DNA of 64,000 nucleotides from Tricholoma matsutake (GCA_026075535.2 AP026547.1:10292001-10356000), one strand, 5' to 3'; positions 34,090 through 46,964 are shown, counted from the first letter of the stretch. Notes: generated by a model from the letters alone, not told the origin. A program made the numbers and translations.

Positions 34090-34560
34090 TGCACCCATCA
34101 TCCACCCTATGAGCAGAGGCTCATAGGCGTGGGGATGGGTGCCGTGATCGTTGTAACCCTGGTGTACCCGCCATCCACCCAACGAGCAGGTGCTCGTCGG
34201 TGTGGGGTGGGTGTGTTGTCAGTTTTGTGGGTCTCCTAGTTCGGAGGGGTTGGGGGGAATGGTCAGTGATGTGGCATGCAAGGGAGGGGGTAGGTGGGTG
34301 CTTACCAGGTGGGTATCCTGCTCCGCAGGTCTCCCGGTACCCCTCTGCTGTCTCCTATCCTTTATCGACACCCTCACATCCTGTTTGGATGGGGAGGAGG
34401 AGGCTGGCATGGGTGTCATTGGGTCTGGGTCGTTCTGGGTCCTGGTGCTGGTAGGCAGCATCGTCATCATCATCGTCGACTGCACACACTCACGATCCAC
34501 CCTACGAGCAGGGGCTCATAGGCATGGGGTGGGTGTGTTGGCTCGTTTGCGGGTGGTGGT
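34090..34560 (+). repeat. E2 GAGCA..GCTC box repeats
   Basis: Three boxes (near 34106, 34181 and 34506) of the form GAGCAGRGGCTC or GAGCAGGTGCTC are each followed by RTRGGYGTGGGGTGGGTG. They lie at the position corresponding to the E1 minisatellite. Confidence 0.65.
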
Positions 34561-35230
34561 GTCGTTACTAGTAGATTATAACCTAGAAAACTCAAAAAAC
34601 GAGTTAGTTAGTTGATAAAAACAAAAACAAAACAAAAAAAACTTATGTAGGGCCCAAACGATGTGATCTGCGTCGTTTGGGCCCGCGTTGGCTCGTTTGT
34701 GGGTGGTGGTGTCGTTACTAGTAGATTATAACCTAGAAAACTCAAAAAATGAGTTAGTTAGTTGATAAAAACAAAAACCAAACAAAAACAACTTATGTAG
34801 GGCCCAAACGATGTGATCTGCGTCGTTTGGGCCCGCGTTGGCTCGTTTGTGAGTGGTGGTGTCATTACTAGTAGATTATAACCTAGAAAACTAAAAAAAC
34901 GAGTTAGTTAGTTTATAAAAACAAAAACAAAATGAAAAAAACTTACGTAGGGCCCAAACGACGCGATCTGCGTCGTTTGGGCCCGCGTTGGCTCGTTTGC
35001 GAGTGGTGGCGTCGTTGCCAGTAGATTATAACCTAGAAAACTAAAAAAACAGGTTAGTTAGTTTATAAAAACAAAAAGCAAACAAAAAAAAGCATTGGCT
35101 CGTTTGCAAGTGGTGGTGTCGTTGCCAGTAGATTATAACCTAGAAAACTAAAAAAACAGGTTAGTTAGTTTATAAAAACAAAAAGCAAATGAAAAAAAAA
35201 CTTATGTAGGGCCCATCCATTTGGCTCGTT
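34533..35230 (-). repeat. E2 tandem array of intron-like modules
   Basis: Units begin at GYGTTGGCTCGTTTG near 34533, 34685, 34835, 34985 and 35092, with a last partial near 35218. The period is about 150 bp, with one shorter unit. On the minus strand each unit holds (G/A)TAAGTTTTTTT, ATCAACTAACTAACTC or a close variant, T-rich sequence, TTTTCTAG and then GTTATAATCTAC. This is the same module as in E1. In most units the donor G is A (ACGTAAG to ACATAAG), a CpG-type change that would destroy a splice donor. Confidence 0.8.
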
Positions 35231-35449
35231 TGCGGGTGGTGGTGATGGCGGATTGGGCATGGGAGTGGTGGCAGTGGGTGTCCATGCAGTGGTGGTGGTG
35301 GTAGAGAGAGGAGGGAAGGAGGCGGCGTCGACGGTGGTGGTGGTGGTGGTGGTGAGTGATGAGCTGGCACATTTGATGATGCGGCAATATGCTTTGTCAT
35401 ACACAGCCACACCACGGTACCTAATGCAAGTAGATGATGCCTCACACAA

Positions 35450-35530
35450 GGTACTGTGGTGTAACAGTTATATTGTGCATCATGATTGATTACATAAGCA
35501 ACCTACAGAGATCTGGGTTCAATTCCTTTT
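35450..35530 (+). other. Second tRNA-like segment in E2
   Basis: GTGGTGTAACAGTTATATTG (A-box-like) is followed by GGGTTCAATTCC (35515-35526, B-box). It is homologous to the E1 segment at 3838-3918. Confidence 0.4.
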
Positions 35531-35815
35531 CTTACACACTTTTTCAGCGGAATCCGACTGGACTCCACTCAGAATCTGACTGGACTCCAACTGGACTCCA
35601 ACCAGACTCCACTGGACCAGTCCGAGTGGAATCTGGTGTTTGAGTGGATTCCACTCGGAGTCCAGTCGGACTGGACTGGGACTGGACTGGCAACTTTGCA
35701 GGCAGTTGGCTGGTGAACAGTCCTGGTGGACTCCAGTTGGACTCCGGTCAGTCCAGTCGGACTCCAGTCAGAGTCTGACAGGAAAGGTGGGGGAGTGTAA
35801 AGACCTCATACTCAG

Positions 35816-36698
35816 TCACAAAGTAATATATATATATGTATATACTCAAAAGCAAACATGTCCGTAACAAAATACATAAATAACTAAAATAACCCCCCTA
35901 TCTTGCAGGTATGTGCAAGGGAAGGGTGGGAGGGGGAGGTTCATTAGTGCCATTAGTACAAGAAAAAAGGGGGGAGGGGGAGTAGTTGTTGCCTACCATT
36001 GTTGTTTGGTCATCGTTAGTCAGCAGCATTGGCAGTCAGTGGTCATCTCATCCCTGTTGTTGGGGGGTCATTTGTTGCCTATCCATTGCTAGCAGTAGTG
36101 TTGACAGTCATTGGTGGGTTGTCATTGCCAGCATTGGCAGGTGTGTCCCTCATCATCTGTTTGTCATCAGCATTGGTGTTGGCGGCTGTCTTGTCCTTGT
36201 TGGCAGGGTCATACATAGCCTGTTCATCACCAGTGTTGGTGTTGATGGCCATTGGTGGGTGCATTGGCATTGGCAGTCATTGGTGCTGGATGGACAGTGT
36301 TGCTGTTGGGCAGTAAGCAGTACACGGCGAGCTTAAGGGTTGGTGGTGTACTTACCTTGCATGTACCCTGCTGCATGGGCCATCTTTTCCCCCCACATGC
36401 CTCTGCTGCTTCCTATCATGGTGTCATCATCAGCACCACCATCTCCCCCCCTGGGAGCAGTGGCTCACAGGCAGGGTGGTTGTGGTTGTGCATAGTCCAT
36501 TGATCTGCTGGGGTGGTCAGTGGTGATGCAGCAGGCTTATGGGGGTGGGATACTTACCTTGTGGGAACCCCACTATAGGGTTTGCACTGGGGGTGTATTG
36601 TTGTCGTGGGTAACAATAATGTTTAAACCTAAAAAAGGTGTTAGAAGGAAAAGAACAATGAAACAACTTACTAATTTCAAGTTTTGAAGCACCCCACA
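35816..36698. other. Intergenic, imperfect short repeats
   Basis: 36000-36320 is built from imperfect repeats of CAGCATTGG/CAGTCATTGGTG words, giving low-complexity open frames that I do not regard as genes. At 36449-36462 lies a GAGCAGTGGCTC box like those in E1/E2. Nothing else is recognised. Confidence 0.5.
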
Positions 36699-37072
36699 TA
36701 GTGTTGCCACTGGCTCAGCCAAGGTTTTTCAATAAAATAGCTATAGCATACCAGATAAATTTCCTAAATTCACTAGGACATTTGAGCATATGAACGAGCC
36801 CATAAGCCGAGGGGTCTTCTGCCAACATTATCTGACTGGATCCCCTGTTCCTGACTTATTCACTCGGCTTTGATTCCAAGCCGAGCCATCAAGCCAAATT
36901 TTGTTTATTAAATAACTCAGGGACAATTGATTGGTTCAACTAATTTTGGCAGACAACCTCTTGGCTTATGGGCCCATCCACATGCTCAAATATCCTGGTG
37001 AATTTAAGAAATTTACCTGGCATGCTATAGCCATTTTATTGAAAAACCTCGGCTGAGCCAGTGGCAACACTA
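36699..37072 (+). mobile_element. Foldback MITE, copy 2 (374 bp)
   Basis: Ends TAGTGTTGCCACTGGCTCAG and its complement. The arms pair for roughly 150 bp around a central loop. It is the same length as, and nearly identical to, copy 3 at 51613-51986, and has the same ends as the short copy 1. No target duplication is visible (flanks ACCCCACA and AGGTCCTG). Confidence 0.85.
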
Positions 37073-37590
37073 AGGTCCTGGTCCCCGCAACATGGGTGTC
37101 AGTCATTGAACACACAGAATGTGCATGACATGGCATGTTTGCACCCATGCATGGTGCCATTTGGGGTGGTTGAAGGGGCATGGGAGTAGTCAAGGTGGCC
37201 ATTCATGGAGAGGGAGTGGTGGTGGTGAGGGAGGAAGAAGGGAGGAGGGAGGTTGTTGACATCAATGTTATTGTCATTATCGTTGTGATTGTCATTGTTG
37301 ATCAGTGATGTGATCGATTGATCACTTACCTTAGCAACATATCAAAAGACTACTTGTGTTCAGTCCTATGCACTGGACTTTCAAACACTATCAAAGATTA
37401 TCAGACTGTAGTACATATTCCTGTAGTTCATATCTCTACACTTTTTGAGCCTGCTGCAACCAAAGTTTGGTCACCAGTCCTGTGTGCCATCAAAGGCTTG
37501 TTAAGTATAATCACTCAACGTGTTATGTGCCAATCAATGTGGCAGTCTACATGGTGGAGCTTGTGTTAGAGGTAGTGGTAGCCCTCAGGG
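37073..37590. other. Intergenic, nothing recognised
   Basis: Simple GTGGTGGTGAGG and TTATTGTCATTATCG stretches around 37210-37300; no gene or repeat boundary seen. Confidence 0.4.
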
Positions 37591-39194
37591 CTACAGCATT
37601 TTTCTAGTAAGTTCATGGGGCATGGCTAACACACCAGCGAGGAGCCATTCAAAATCCAAGAAGCATGACTTACCCATCCCATCATCCTCACAGCCCATCA
37701 AATACTGAATGCAAGTGATGTCATGATAGGTGGGGCACCACAACTGTCCTATTGTGGTTTGGCCACAGGTTCTCTGAGAGTATCCAATCATTGTAAATGT
37801 TTGTGATCTGTTTTGCAATAGAGATCCTGAAATGGTCCAGCTCGCAAGTGTGATTGATGATTCAAGTGGTGGAGACTGAAGGTATACACATGATAAATCC
37901 ATTGCAGGGGTACCCCATGGCAAATAAGATGTTGGGTTACCATATCCAAGGTGGCTTCAGGCACCAACTTATCATCGTAAGGGTGAACGGTGAGACTATC
38001 ACTAGGACACTTGACAAATGGTGTGTTGGGGTTTGATGCATTCCAGATGTCAATGGCTTCATGGTGAAAGCCAGGGAGGGCCACTACACACCTATATACT
38101 CACATGAAATCAGGTTGGGCAGTCACCGTACAGGGTCCAAGCACATGTCCTAATGAATACCCAAATATGCTACGTTGATCAGCTTGAAGAGCCACATTCA
38201 TGGCTACACCATGATTGGCATTGCTACTGCCCAAGCATCCATGGTGCATGATGTACTGAGATATCAGGTCAATGTCCAGCAGCTGTTCTACAGGCAAAGG
38301 GGGTAGTCCAGCACCACTGGTCTTATTCTGTCAATTACCTGTGAACATGTCTTCATCCTGGTGTATGGGGAAGTCCTCCCATTGTTGGTGGTCGTTGGGG
38401 AACAGCTTATAGATCTTGTGAAGGAAGACATTGTCCTTCAAGATTTCATGCATGGCCAAGTCCTGTAGCTCTGGTATGAACCCACCAGTGATGCGATGAA
38501 ATTTGATCAGCAATCGATAGGCTTCAACACAGTTGATGGTGGATTCTTTCTGATCATTAATGAATCATACTCCTTGGGTGACTTCCTGGGGATTCATAGG
38601 AAATCCCCATGGTAAATATGAGTACAGGTGGTGATCACTGTCAGTCATGTATGGGTTTTCCATGCAACCCTTGAAGTTATTTGCTACTGCAGCAGTCTTG
38701 CCAGCATACACACAATTAGACTTGACCAAGTAGAAGATGTATCAGCTAGTCATCATCCACAATTCATTGTCCTGTTCATGTTTTCCATTAGTGAATACTA
38801 CACCAAGTCCATCTGGTACATGACCAGGCTGACTCCATTTGTAATGTGCTTGGTCCTTGGCAAACTTCTCTTTTCTGGACCTTTTCTTATTGTCATTGTC
38901 ATTGTCATTGCTGCTCTGTTCATCTGAGCTGAGCTCAGATTCAGAGTCCCCCTTGTTGGGCTGTGCACTTTCTGTGATTGGTTCATTAGGCCTAATTACC
39001 ATTGGCTTCACAGCTGCAGTAATGTGAACCACCAGGGATGCAGGTATGGGGACAGGAGCAGGGGCAACTACAGGCGTAGATGCAGGAACAGGCATGGGTA
39101 CCATTGTAGTCACAGGTGTGGGTGCAGGTGTAGGTGTAGGCCAAGATGTTTTGTTATTGTTCAAAGTTCTGGATGAATAGTCCAGTCGATACAC
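37591..39194 (-). pseudogene. Unknown decayed gene, possibly a Gag-like or other mobile-family protein
   Basis: Reads right to left. A Pro/Thr/Val-rich N-terminal stretch (TPTPAPTPVTTMVPMPVPA) leads to an acidic patch and a DNDNDNKKRSRKEK basic run. Next come NFKGCMENPYMTDSDHHLYS, LPWGFPMNPQEVTQGV, a helix AYRLLIKFHRITGGF, DMFTGN, then SQYIMHHGCLGSSNANHG and FGYSLGHVLGPCTVTAQPDF, ending near 37600. Several TGA stops and frame changes break it. The segments keep the same order without gaps, so they come from one gene. I have an impression of similar proteins being multicopy in mushroom genomes but cannot name a function. Confidence 0.45.
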
Positions 39195-40129
39195 GTCATG
39201 ATGTGGCCATCAATCATTTATGGGTATATTAAGTATTTGGGGTGTAGGAGATGATGGTCTCTGAGGTGTGGATTCTCATTGTACCAGGGATGTGGTTCTC
39301 CATCTAGGTGGTGAGTGTCAATGTGGTGGGGGTGAGTCCCATCATCAATATGGTGGTGACTCCCATTGGTGCAGTGGTGATGGAGATTGTGGGTGATAAC
39401 AATCACCTCTTTGTGCTAAGGGTGGATGTGGTTGTTGTGGTCAATAGTTGGTCCCAACTCATCTAGGCCAAGGTGGAGGGGGTCCCTCCACAGGTCATTC
39501 CTGGCCACATACTTTGTGGGGTTGATGATCTTCATCCTCAGGGCTATGGTTGGTGGGAGATACTGGTCATTTTTGTGACTCATTTGTTATTCAGGATGCC
39601 AAGGTTATAGTAGTTCATTTCACTCAGTCTACTTCTCCTTGAAGTCCATCAATCTTGTTGAGCAATCATTCTACCACCACTTGAGCTAGGATATCTTGCT
39701 GCAAAAATCTGAGGAATGTTCCATCTATTCCGACCTTCTCCAATCATTGGGTGAGTCCCTTGATTGTATCATCCCATCAATCATTGACTTGGATACACGA
39801 TGGTTCATTGACGTCCATCACACTATACATTCATTGAGAGGTTTGGCATGTGGGTGATCTCAATCATCCACATTGGTACCTTTCTGGTGAGTAGCGGCCT
39901 CTTCCCCCTGCAGAGTTCACTCTGGTACTCTGTTGACTCCTCCAGTGCTGGATGCATGCGAGTATGAGCATTACATGTTGATGATCCAATTTTTTTGGTA
40001 TGTTGATTCTGTTGTAGCTTGATATTGTTGATGGTTGATGAGTGTGCATTGGCAGAAAGAAAAAAACTTTCTTCAGATATGAAGTTGAGTTGGATTATGT
40101 AATTTCACATCGTCTGGAGATTTCCTCAA
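39195..40129. other. Unrecognised region
   Basis: Weak GTGGTG/CATCAATCATT low-complexity words; a 61-codon minus frame at 39864-40049 without features. It may be decayed sequence upstream of the 37.6-39.2 kb gene or downstream of gypsy C. Confidence 0.3.
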
Positions 40130-42469
40130 TCAGTTATTTTTGGCATTTGGATAACTGAGAGGGTCATTTTACACCTTGGATTTCAAGGTATTGATCCAAG
40201 GCCTCGAGATCTGTGCATGAGCTCAGTGGTTCCCAGGTTGTATCACCCAGTGACCACTGGACCTCAAACTCAAGGTTTTTGTCTTCTGCCCATCAATCAA
40301 GTCCTCAACAAACCACTCTTGATTGTCAGGTGCTCCAAAGTTGTATGGTTCCGGTTGGGCTCTGTTTGGGAACATTGAGTCATTGTTTGCATGGTAGGGT
40401 TGTAATAACGATACATGGAAGGATGGAACTATTCGTCAAGCTTGGAGTGCCATAGGTAGCTCTAGCATATAGGTAGATGTTTTAGGTCTTGTTTGTAGAA
40501 TTTTATATGGTCCAATAAACTTTGGACAAAGTTTATGCATGTGTCCAGATGGTAGATTGAGGTTCTTTGCAGATAGAAATACCAAATCCCCTTTAGCAAT
40601 TTTTGGATTGTTTGTTCAACGATTGTTGGCATGATAAGATTGGAATACTTGTGCTCCAATGATTGCATTGTGGGCATCAGCAAGATTTTGTAGGGCTTGC
40701 TTTGCAAATTCCTTTATCCCTTTGGGAATTACATTGTTCAAGTGAATCTTGCATATCATAGAGGGCATGTACCCACTATTCAGCTCAAATGGGGCATACT
40801 TGGTTGTCCCAGATACACTAGCATTGATTGCGAATTCAGTAAAGTTGACCCTGTCAACCCAGTCTTTCTGATTGTTGTGGACAATGGCACAAAAGATTTG
40901 TCCAACATTGCAGTTGGCACGCTCAGTATGGCCATCCGTTTGGGGGTGGTATGATGTGGACATCAATAGTTTGGTTCCTAAAATCTTGTGTAGTTCATGC
41001 CACCACTTTGACATGAATTTCAAGTCTTAATCACTTACGATTGAACTTGGAAGCCCATGTAAACATACAATTTCTCACCAATATATCCATGATAATTCAG
41101 ATGCCTTCATCTTGGCTTGAGAAGTATGGGCAAGGGATGGAGTTTCCCCAATGGTTTTGTGTTAGGCCCCTTTGCATATTGGCACGATTCACATGTCTGA
41201 CAGAATTCACATGTATCTTTGTTCATGAGCAGCCACCAATACCATTGTTGAACATATTCATTTGTTTGTTGGTCCCCAAAGTGTCCAAGTGTTGCATGCG
41301 CTTGATCTAATATTTGAGTTATTGTATCTTGATTACAGGGGACACACATGACTTTGTCAAAGTGTTGGTTGGTTTGTCAAATAAGATCGTTCTTGACAGT
41401 GAAATCTGGGTATTCGGTTGGTTTGTCTAGGATAAGTTTGAATAACTTATCCTCTTTGTATCCAGATTGAATCTGTTTAATGAACCCTCATTTCCCCAAG
41501 TTATTGGGGTAGCATCTGCAGTTCATTCAAATAGTGCCTTGGCTAGGGTGAGATCATCACCATACGATGATGGGGTGGACTTCTCAGATAATTTCTCAGA
41601 TATGGATGGAGCTTCTGCTACATTAGACACACTATTGATTATGCATTGGTTAGCTTTGTCCATAAGTTTGGCTTCCACATCTTGAGTTTCCTGTTGCTCT
41701 TCTAATTGTTTACTATGGCAGATCTCTGTGCTGCGGATGGCTCATAACTCAATTATTTTTGATGTGACCTCATGGTAACGTTGAGTGGGCAGGTCATCCC
41801 CAGTGGGATCCATGTGAGTGTCAGCTTGTACATATTTGTATGGTTGATGAACATTGGCCATAGTAGCACTTTCATAATACCATGAGAGCCAGTCAGCAAC
41901 CTTATTGAGTTCACCTTTAATGTACATGATGTTGAAGTGGAACTGAGAAAGATAATCTGTCCATCTCTATTGTCTACTGGTGAGGTTTGATTGAGTTTGA
42001 AAGAACTCAAGTGCCTTGTGGTCTGTAATAATGTGTACCCAATATCCGATTAGTTTATTCTCCCATCTAATAATGCCTCAAGGATCGCAAGAGTTTCCAA
42101 CTCATGCATGGCATAGTTGTGTTGGGCAACGGTAAATTTCTTTGACATAAATCTTGCAGGGTGACATCCTTCCCACGTAGGTCCTTGACCATACATTGCT
42201 CCTATGCCTGATTTAGATGTGTCACATATCACCCAGATCAGTTCATCCTGGTGTTTGGGGTTGATAGGTGTGATGATTGGTGTCTTGCAGCATATTTGTT
42301 TGATTATGTCAAAACAACGTTGGTGAATCAGTTGCCAATGGAAGGGGGTTCCATTTTGTGTCATAGCCAATAAGGGTCCCATATAATATGTGATATCCAG
42401 TAGGAAGTTGGCTAAGTAGTTTACCAAGCCTACAAAACATTGCATGTCATTGTAGTTTCATGGTGTTTG

Positions 42470-42642
42470 TGTAACAGTGTACAGTGAGCCTTGTTGTCCC
42501 TTAGTGCCTCAAGTGCATACGACCCAGTTCTATAGTGAGAATGGTGACTACACAAGCATAGAGGCAGTGGTAAAAGACTAAAAGCTAAGGTGGCTGTGCT
42601 AGTGTGTAAACTATTGTACCCCCTGGGTTAGCTACCCCTTAC
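42470..42642 (+). repeat. Left LTR of the nested element
   Basis: Pairs with 44264-44436; see the element entry. Confidence 0.9.
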
Positions 42643-44263
42643 CAAAGAAAAGAGAATTGAACAAGATATAGAAAGAATATGTAAACATACCCTAAAACAT
42701 CTCATAGAAGTGAAAGAAATTTTTTTTGGGAGGTCTCAATTCCCTTGTCTTGTCATCCTCGGTTCATCTCATCCTTGTGTATACTTGGCTCAGTACCTTC
42801 ACCTGGGTATCCACCTATATGCCCTTCCAAAAAAAAAGGGAAGATAACAGGTGATGACAGAGTATCGGAGGGCAAGTAGACAAAGGCACAAATCAGATGA
42901 TAAAGTCCCAGAAGAGAAAAAAAATGGGCATAGGCATAAACCCCCAGACCAACATGATCAACTCCTGTGCTGTACATAGCTGTCAACCACTCCAGGGTTT
43001 GTCCAATAGAACAGCATCCTAACAATGCCAGTCCTGAGGCAGTGAAATTCATACAGGCTCCAGAGGCTGGTGTCACATTGGTAAAGCGTAGAGTAGGGGT
43101 TGGGGTGGCAAAACACATTGTAAATGAGTGAAGACCCTCAAATTACTGCAAAGGTCTCAACCCTGAGGCCAATCTCATAGGACAGGCCCTAGGTTCTAAG
43201 GTGATACAGGCGAGGCACATAGGGGGCAAATGTTACATGCATCCCCAAGACCTCCTGGATAACCCCTCAGGTATGTTATCCTGGTACCTGCTCACACCAT
43301 TAGGAGACACATATGCGACAAGTGATCTCCAGTATCAACCAGAACATGGAGAGTGGTGAATGGGGGTTGGAAACACCAGAGGATGCAGGGATGTGGATAA
43401 TCCTATGCACCCATGCATACAGCACATAGAGAAGTCCCAGTCAGGGACACTGCAACCATAGAATCCAAGATTCTGGGAGAACCACTAGAGGTGGTGATGG
43501 GGAATTAGTGGGGGATAGAAAAGGCCCAAAATGTGAAGGAGATGAGCCCTAAACCAGCCCATAATGATGAGAAGTTGAGGAGGTATGGGGATGAGGACAA
43601 GAACCATGAACTCAGTTCAGAGCAAGAACCACTGCATGAAAACCTATAAACCCTGGTATTGTTGGAAAGCTGACGACGAGGCAAATCCGAAACTATAAAA
43701 ATCTCGGAAAATGGCACCACGGTTTGCAGGATATCGCCGAAATGGAATAAAAACACCAAACATGGTGTAGGATGTGAACTGATGGTGAAAACCCACAGAT
43801 GTGGGTATCGTTGGAAAGCGGTCAATCAGGGGATTCTAAAAGTGCACAGATTTCGGCGAACAGAGCAGCCGTTCCTGAGATATCACCCATTTCATGAAAA
43901 AAGCGAACATGGAGCAGGGAGGATGAGGAGGGGGGTAGAAGAGGATAACAGGGTACGAACAGGACCTGTTTAGTCAGAGGATTAAGGTGCAAAGAAGACC
44001 TAAGAATGACATAGCCTCGTTCCCAAGATATGGGCAATCCTTTCTGCCAGCTCATCAACTCTTCCCACAGCAGTCCACCAAAACCTCAACCAAACTTCTC
44101 CCAATCCTTCCACTAACACCAAGGCAAGAAAAGATTGTTGCCAAAGAGCCCTAGAATGTGGTAGAAGAGCCCAGGGTGTCAGAGGAAAGCTAGAGTTACT
44201 GTATAGCCAGAATCTCTCTATAGCCTCAGCAGCAGAGCCACTGAGGCCAGATATGCAAAAAAG

Positions 44264-44436
44264 TGTAACAGTGTATGGTGAGCCTTACTGTCCCTTAGTG
44301 CCTCAAGTGCGTATGACCCAGTTCTATAGTGAGAATGGTGACTACACAAGCGTAGAGGCGGTGGTAAAAGACTAAAAGCTAAGGTGGCTGTGCTAGTGTG
44401 TAAACTATTGTACCCCTGGGTTAGCTACCCCTTACA
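44264..44436 (+). repeat. Right LTR of the nested element
   Basis: Pairs with 42470-42642; ends TTACA next to GTTTG. Confidence 0.9.
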
Positions 44437-46420
44437 GTTTGCCATTCCCTGATACAAGAGAGTTTGTCAGTATCTGCATGTATGCCATTCTTGTCAATAA
44501 CATGACCAAGGCAGTTGATGCATTCTGCATACAGTTCGCATTTTGACCATTTGAGGAATAGCTGGTTGCTTTCAAGGCGTTCAAAAACAATACAAAGGTG
44601 GGCTTTGTGCTCCTCAGGAGTGTCCAAGTAGATGATCTAGGTATATGTGCACAAATTTACTAATGACATCTCTGAATATGGATGTCATAAGTCATTGGAA
44701 GGTTGCCGGTGTGTTACAGTCTCCTTGTTGCATGATATTGCTAATGTAGGTTCCTGCAATTGTGGCAAATGCAGTCTTCCATACATCTTCTTCCAGTACT
44801 CAGACCTGTTCATATGCATCAGATAAGTCAACTTTCAAACAAATCTTGGCTTGGGCCACATCTTCACAAATAATATCTTGGTCTGGTAAGGGTGTAACAC
44901 CCTTAATCATATTTTCATTTCTTTGATGGGCATCTACCATGGTTCATATCTTCCCATCCTTCTTGCTCAAGCAAAGCATTGGAGCTGCTTGGTTCACAGA
45001 TTGTGGTTCCCACCATCCAGTGTTCATGTATTGGTTGACCTTCTTGTAGAACTGCTCACGCAAGGAATTCAGTACCTTAGGTAGGTGGTAGTGGTACTGC
45101 TTATTATTGTCAATAAGATGAATCTCATGATTCACCTCTCTCCAAGGTGGTAGTTGGTCCTGATTTCCCCCTAGGATATCTGAGAACTCATCATACCATT
45201 GTTGTCGTAATCGTGGGTAGTCTTCTTCTGTAAGTCCCAACTCTCTGTACTTGCCTTTCTCTCTCCAGTGTTCTTCACATTGTTTCTCATGTGGTTCTGG
45301 TGGTTTCTTAGGTTTGTGGAACCTAGAACAAAGGGTCTTGAAGTCCTGTTCTGAGTCAGTCTTCTGAGGTTTCAATTGTATGGACAATTGCTTCCTGATG
45401 TAGTCCAGTGGGCTGGGTTGTTGTTCCATGAACTCTGAAGGTTCAGATATCTCATCCTTGAGAGTGTTTCAGTACTGTTCTCCCTTCGGTGACATATGGT
45501 TTCCTTTATAGGCTCTCATGGATGCTACTACAGTATTCCATTCATCCAGCATTCTGGGGTCATGTAGCCAGTCATGTTGAGGTCGAGGTATTGGTCTATC
45601 CCAAAATGAACAAGTGCTTTGACTTATCGTTGCATTATTTTGTTCCTTGAAGATCTTCTCCTCTTTATCCGTAGTCATATCTTCTGCTTTTACTTTAGAA
45701 GATGTAGGTTGACATTCCATAACATTAGTTTTTTTGCAAGTTTTCTTAGGTTTTGACAGTTTCAGTGCCAGTTTTTCCCCCTGTTGAAGAGCTTTAAACT
45801 CTTCATCATCCATGAGGACTGCAAAAACTCCTTCAGGTAGTGTGCATCTGTTTTTCTTATTGTCATCATCTGGTATTTCTTCCATGGTTGGCTTACTACC
45901 ATGTAGTCAATTCTTATGTTTGTTGACACTACAATATCAGTGCAAATGTCCATCACTGTCATCCAACAGTATCTTCACAGCCAGTGTCGGTTTGCCATTG
46001 ACAATGACTTGTTTATTCTTGAAGTCTAGTATTACTTTATTCTTGTGCATGAATGGGGTTCCAATGATCATATCATAACAATCAAAGTTTGCAATATCTA
46101 CATAAGTCTCATCACTTATGTCCAGGGCTTCCAGTTTAACTCTCACACCATAATTTGCTGTTGCCTGTCTTCCTACAGTTCCTAATTGTAGTACATGAGG
46201 GTTCATTAATGGGAAGACTCAAATGCCAGCAACTTGAGCAAATGTGTGGGTAAGACCCATCATTGTGCTTCCTGAATCCCAGAGTGTCCATGCTTCACAT
46301 CCACCAATAGATACCAGCATGGCTAAACACTCCTTTTCTTCAGGTTTGTAGTCTGGTCAGGGTCTTGTTGTTTTATCCATGCATAAGTGCACCTTTTGAA
46401 AGTGAGGCCTTGTCTATATC

Positions 46421-46964
46421 CTGTGCCAGTCCATCCTTGTGAGACTTTGTGACTGGAGTTCAGTCTGTTTCTCCGATCGTGAACATATGTTCAGTGTCAG
46501 ATACATGGTCGTACCAGTTGTTATTGTCATATACATCAACCTCGACCATAATATGAAAGCAAAATAGTTTATGTAAAGACAGGTGACTTCTGACTCACAT
46601 TGAAAGGATGAGTAAGTGTGGTGGCAGGATGAAACATGAGTGATGTAATGATGTGTAAGAGAAAGCACACTAGGTGAGAGTTGTGTTTCTCTGTTAGGGC
46701 AACACCCACTTTAGCTGCTAGCAATACTCTGCAGGTTCGCTCTACAAGAAGATAAGGGGTTGGTGACACATGATGCAAGACTTGATGGATTGATGTGTAG
46801 GGTTAAAAATAGAATGGTTGATTGAGGAAGGTGGTTCACACTCCAATAATGGGTGGAATACCTAAAAGAACACAACTAGAGTTCCCCCAGGTGTGTATTT
46901 GGTTTATATACTATGTTACATATATTGTACAATGTTTCTATGGATGCACATAATGTACATATGA
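46421..46964. other. Region between gypsy C and the copia element
   Basis: May contain the decayed Gag end of gypsy C, but I see no zinc knuckle or capsid motif. Short minus-strand frames at 46414-46668 and 46569-46778 lack features. Confidence 0.3.

Larger units (their letters stand above)
33251..35815 (-). mobile_element. Element E2: second copy of the E1 family, inverted, with perfect 9-bp target duplication
   Basis: CATACTCAG occurs at 33251-33259 and 35807-35815. The element is 33260-35806 (2547 bp). Its ends are inverted repeats (left CAGTACTTTACAGTCCACCA; reverse complement of the right end AGGTCTTTACACTCCCCCAC) and resemble the ends of E1. Relative to E1 the internal order is reversed: TGGAGTCC subterminal repeats, tRNA-like segment, five-hairpin array, GAGCA-box repeats, intron-like module array, GTGGTGGTGG stretch, second tRNA-like segment, TGGACTCC repeats. 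No transposase is encoded. Confidence 0.85.
42465..44441 (+). mobile_element. Nested LTR element without coding domains (TRIM/LARD type)
   Basis: The element is 42470-44436 (1967 bp), flanked by perfect GTTTG duplications (42465-42469 and 44437-44441). LTRs of about 172 bp start TGTAACAGTGTA and end CCCCTTAC(A), and they differ at a handful of positions, mostly CG versus TG/CA. The interior (42643-44263) has open frames but no gag, protease, polymerase or integrase motif. It inserted into the reverse transcriptase/RNase H region of gypsy C. Confidence 0.9.
40130..46420 (-). pseudogene. pol: Ty3/gypsy element C: fragmentary Pol of a second chromodomain lineage
   Basis: From right to left on the minus strand: protease (LWDSGSTMMGLTHTFAQVAG near 46275, then YDMIIGTPFMHKNKVILDF), connector, reverse transcriptase (HEIHLIDNNKQYHYHLPKVL, KVDLSDAYEQV, degenerate YLDH in place of YLDD near 44632), RNase H (ICDTSKSGIGAMYGQGP, 42.1-42.4 kb), integrase finger (HATLGHFGDQ...CQTCESCQYAKGP, 41.1-41.3 kb), integrase core end ([16 protein letters not shown], 40.9 kb), and a chromodomain-like end (GDTTWEPLSS, about 40.2 kb). 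Many TGA stops and small indels. A nested LTR element occupies 42470-44436. LTRs of C were not found. Sequence is clearly different from A and B. Confidence 0.8.

Noticed and set aside
36000..36320. Valine/isoleucine-rich open frames as a membrane protein
   Set aside because: They come from imperfect short repeats (CAGTCATTGGTG) and exist in several overlapping frames.
36699..37072. 8-bp duplication around MITE copy 2
   Set aside because: ACCCCACA and AGGTCCTG share no meaningful identity.
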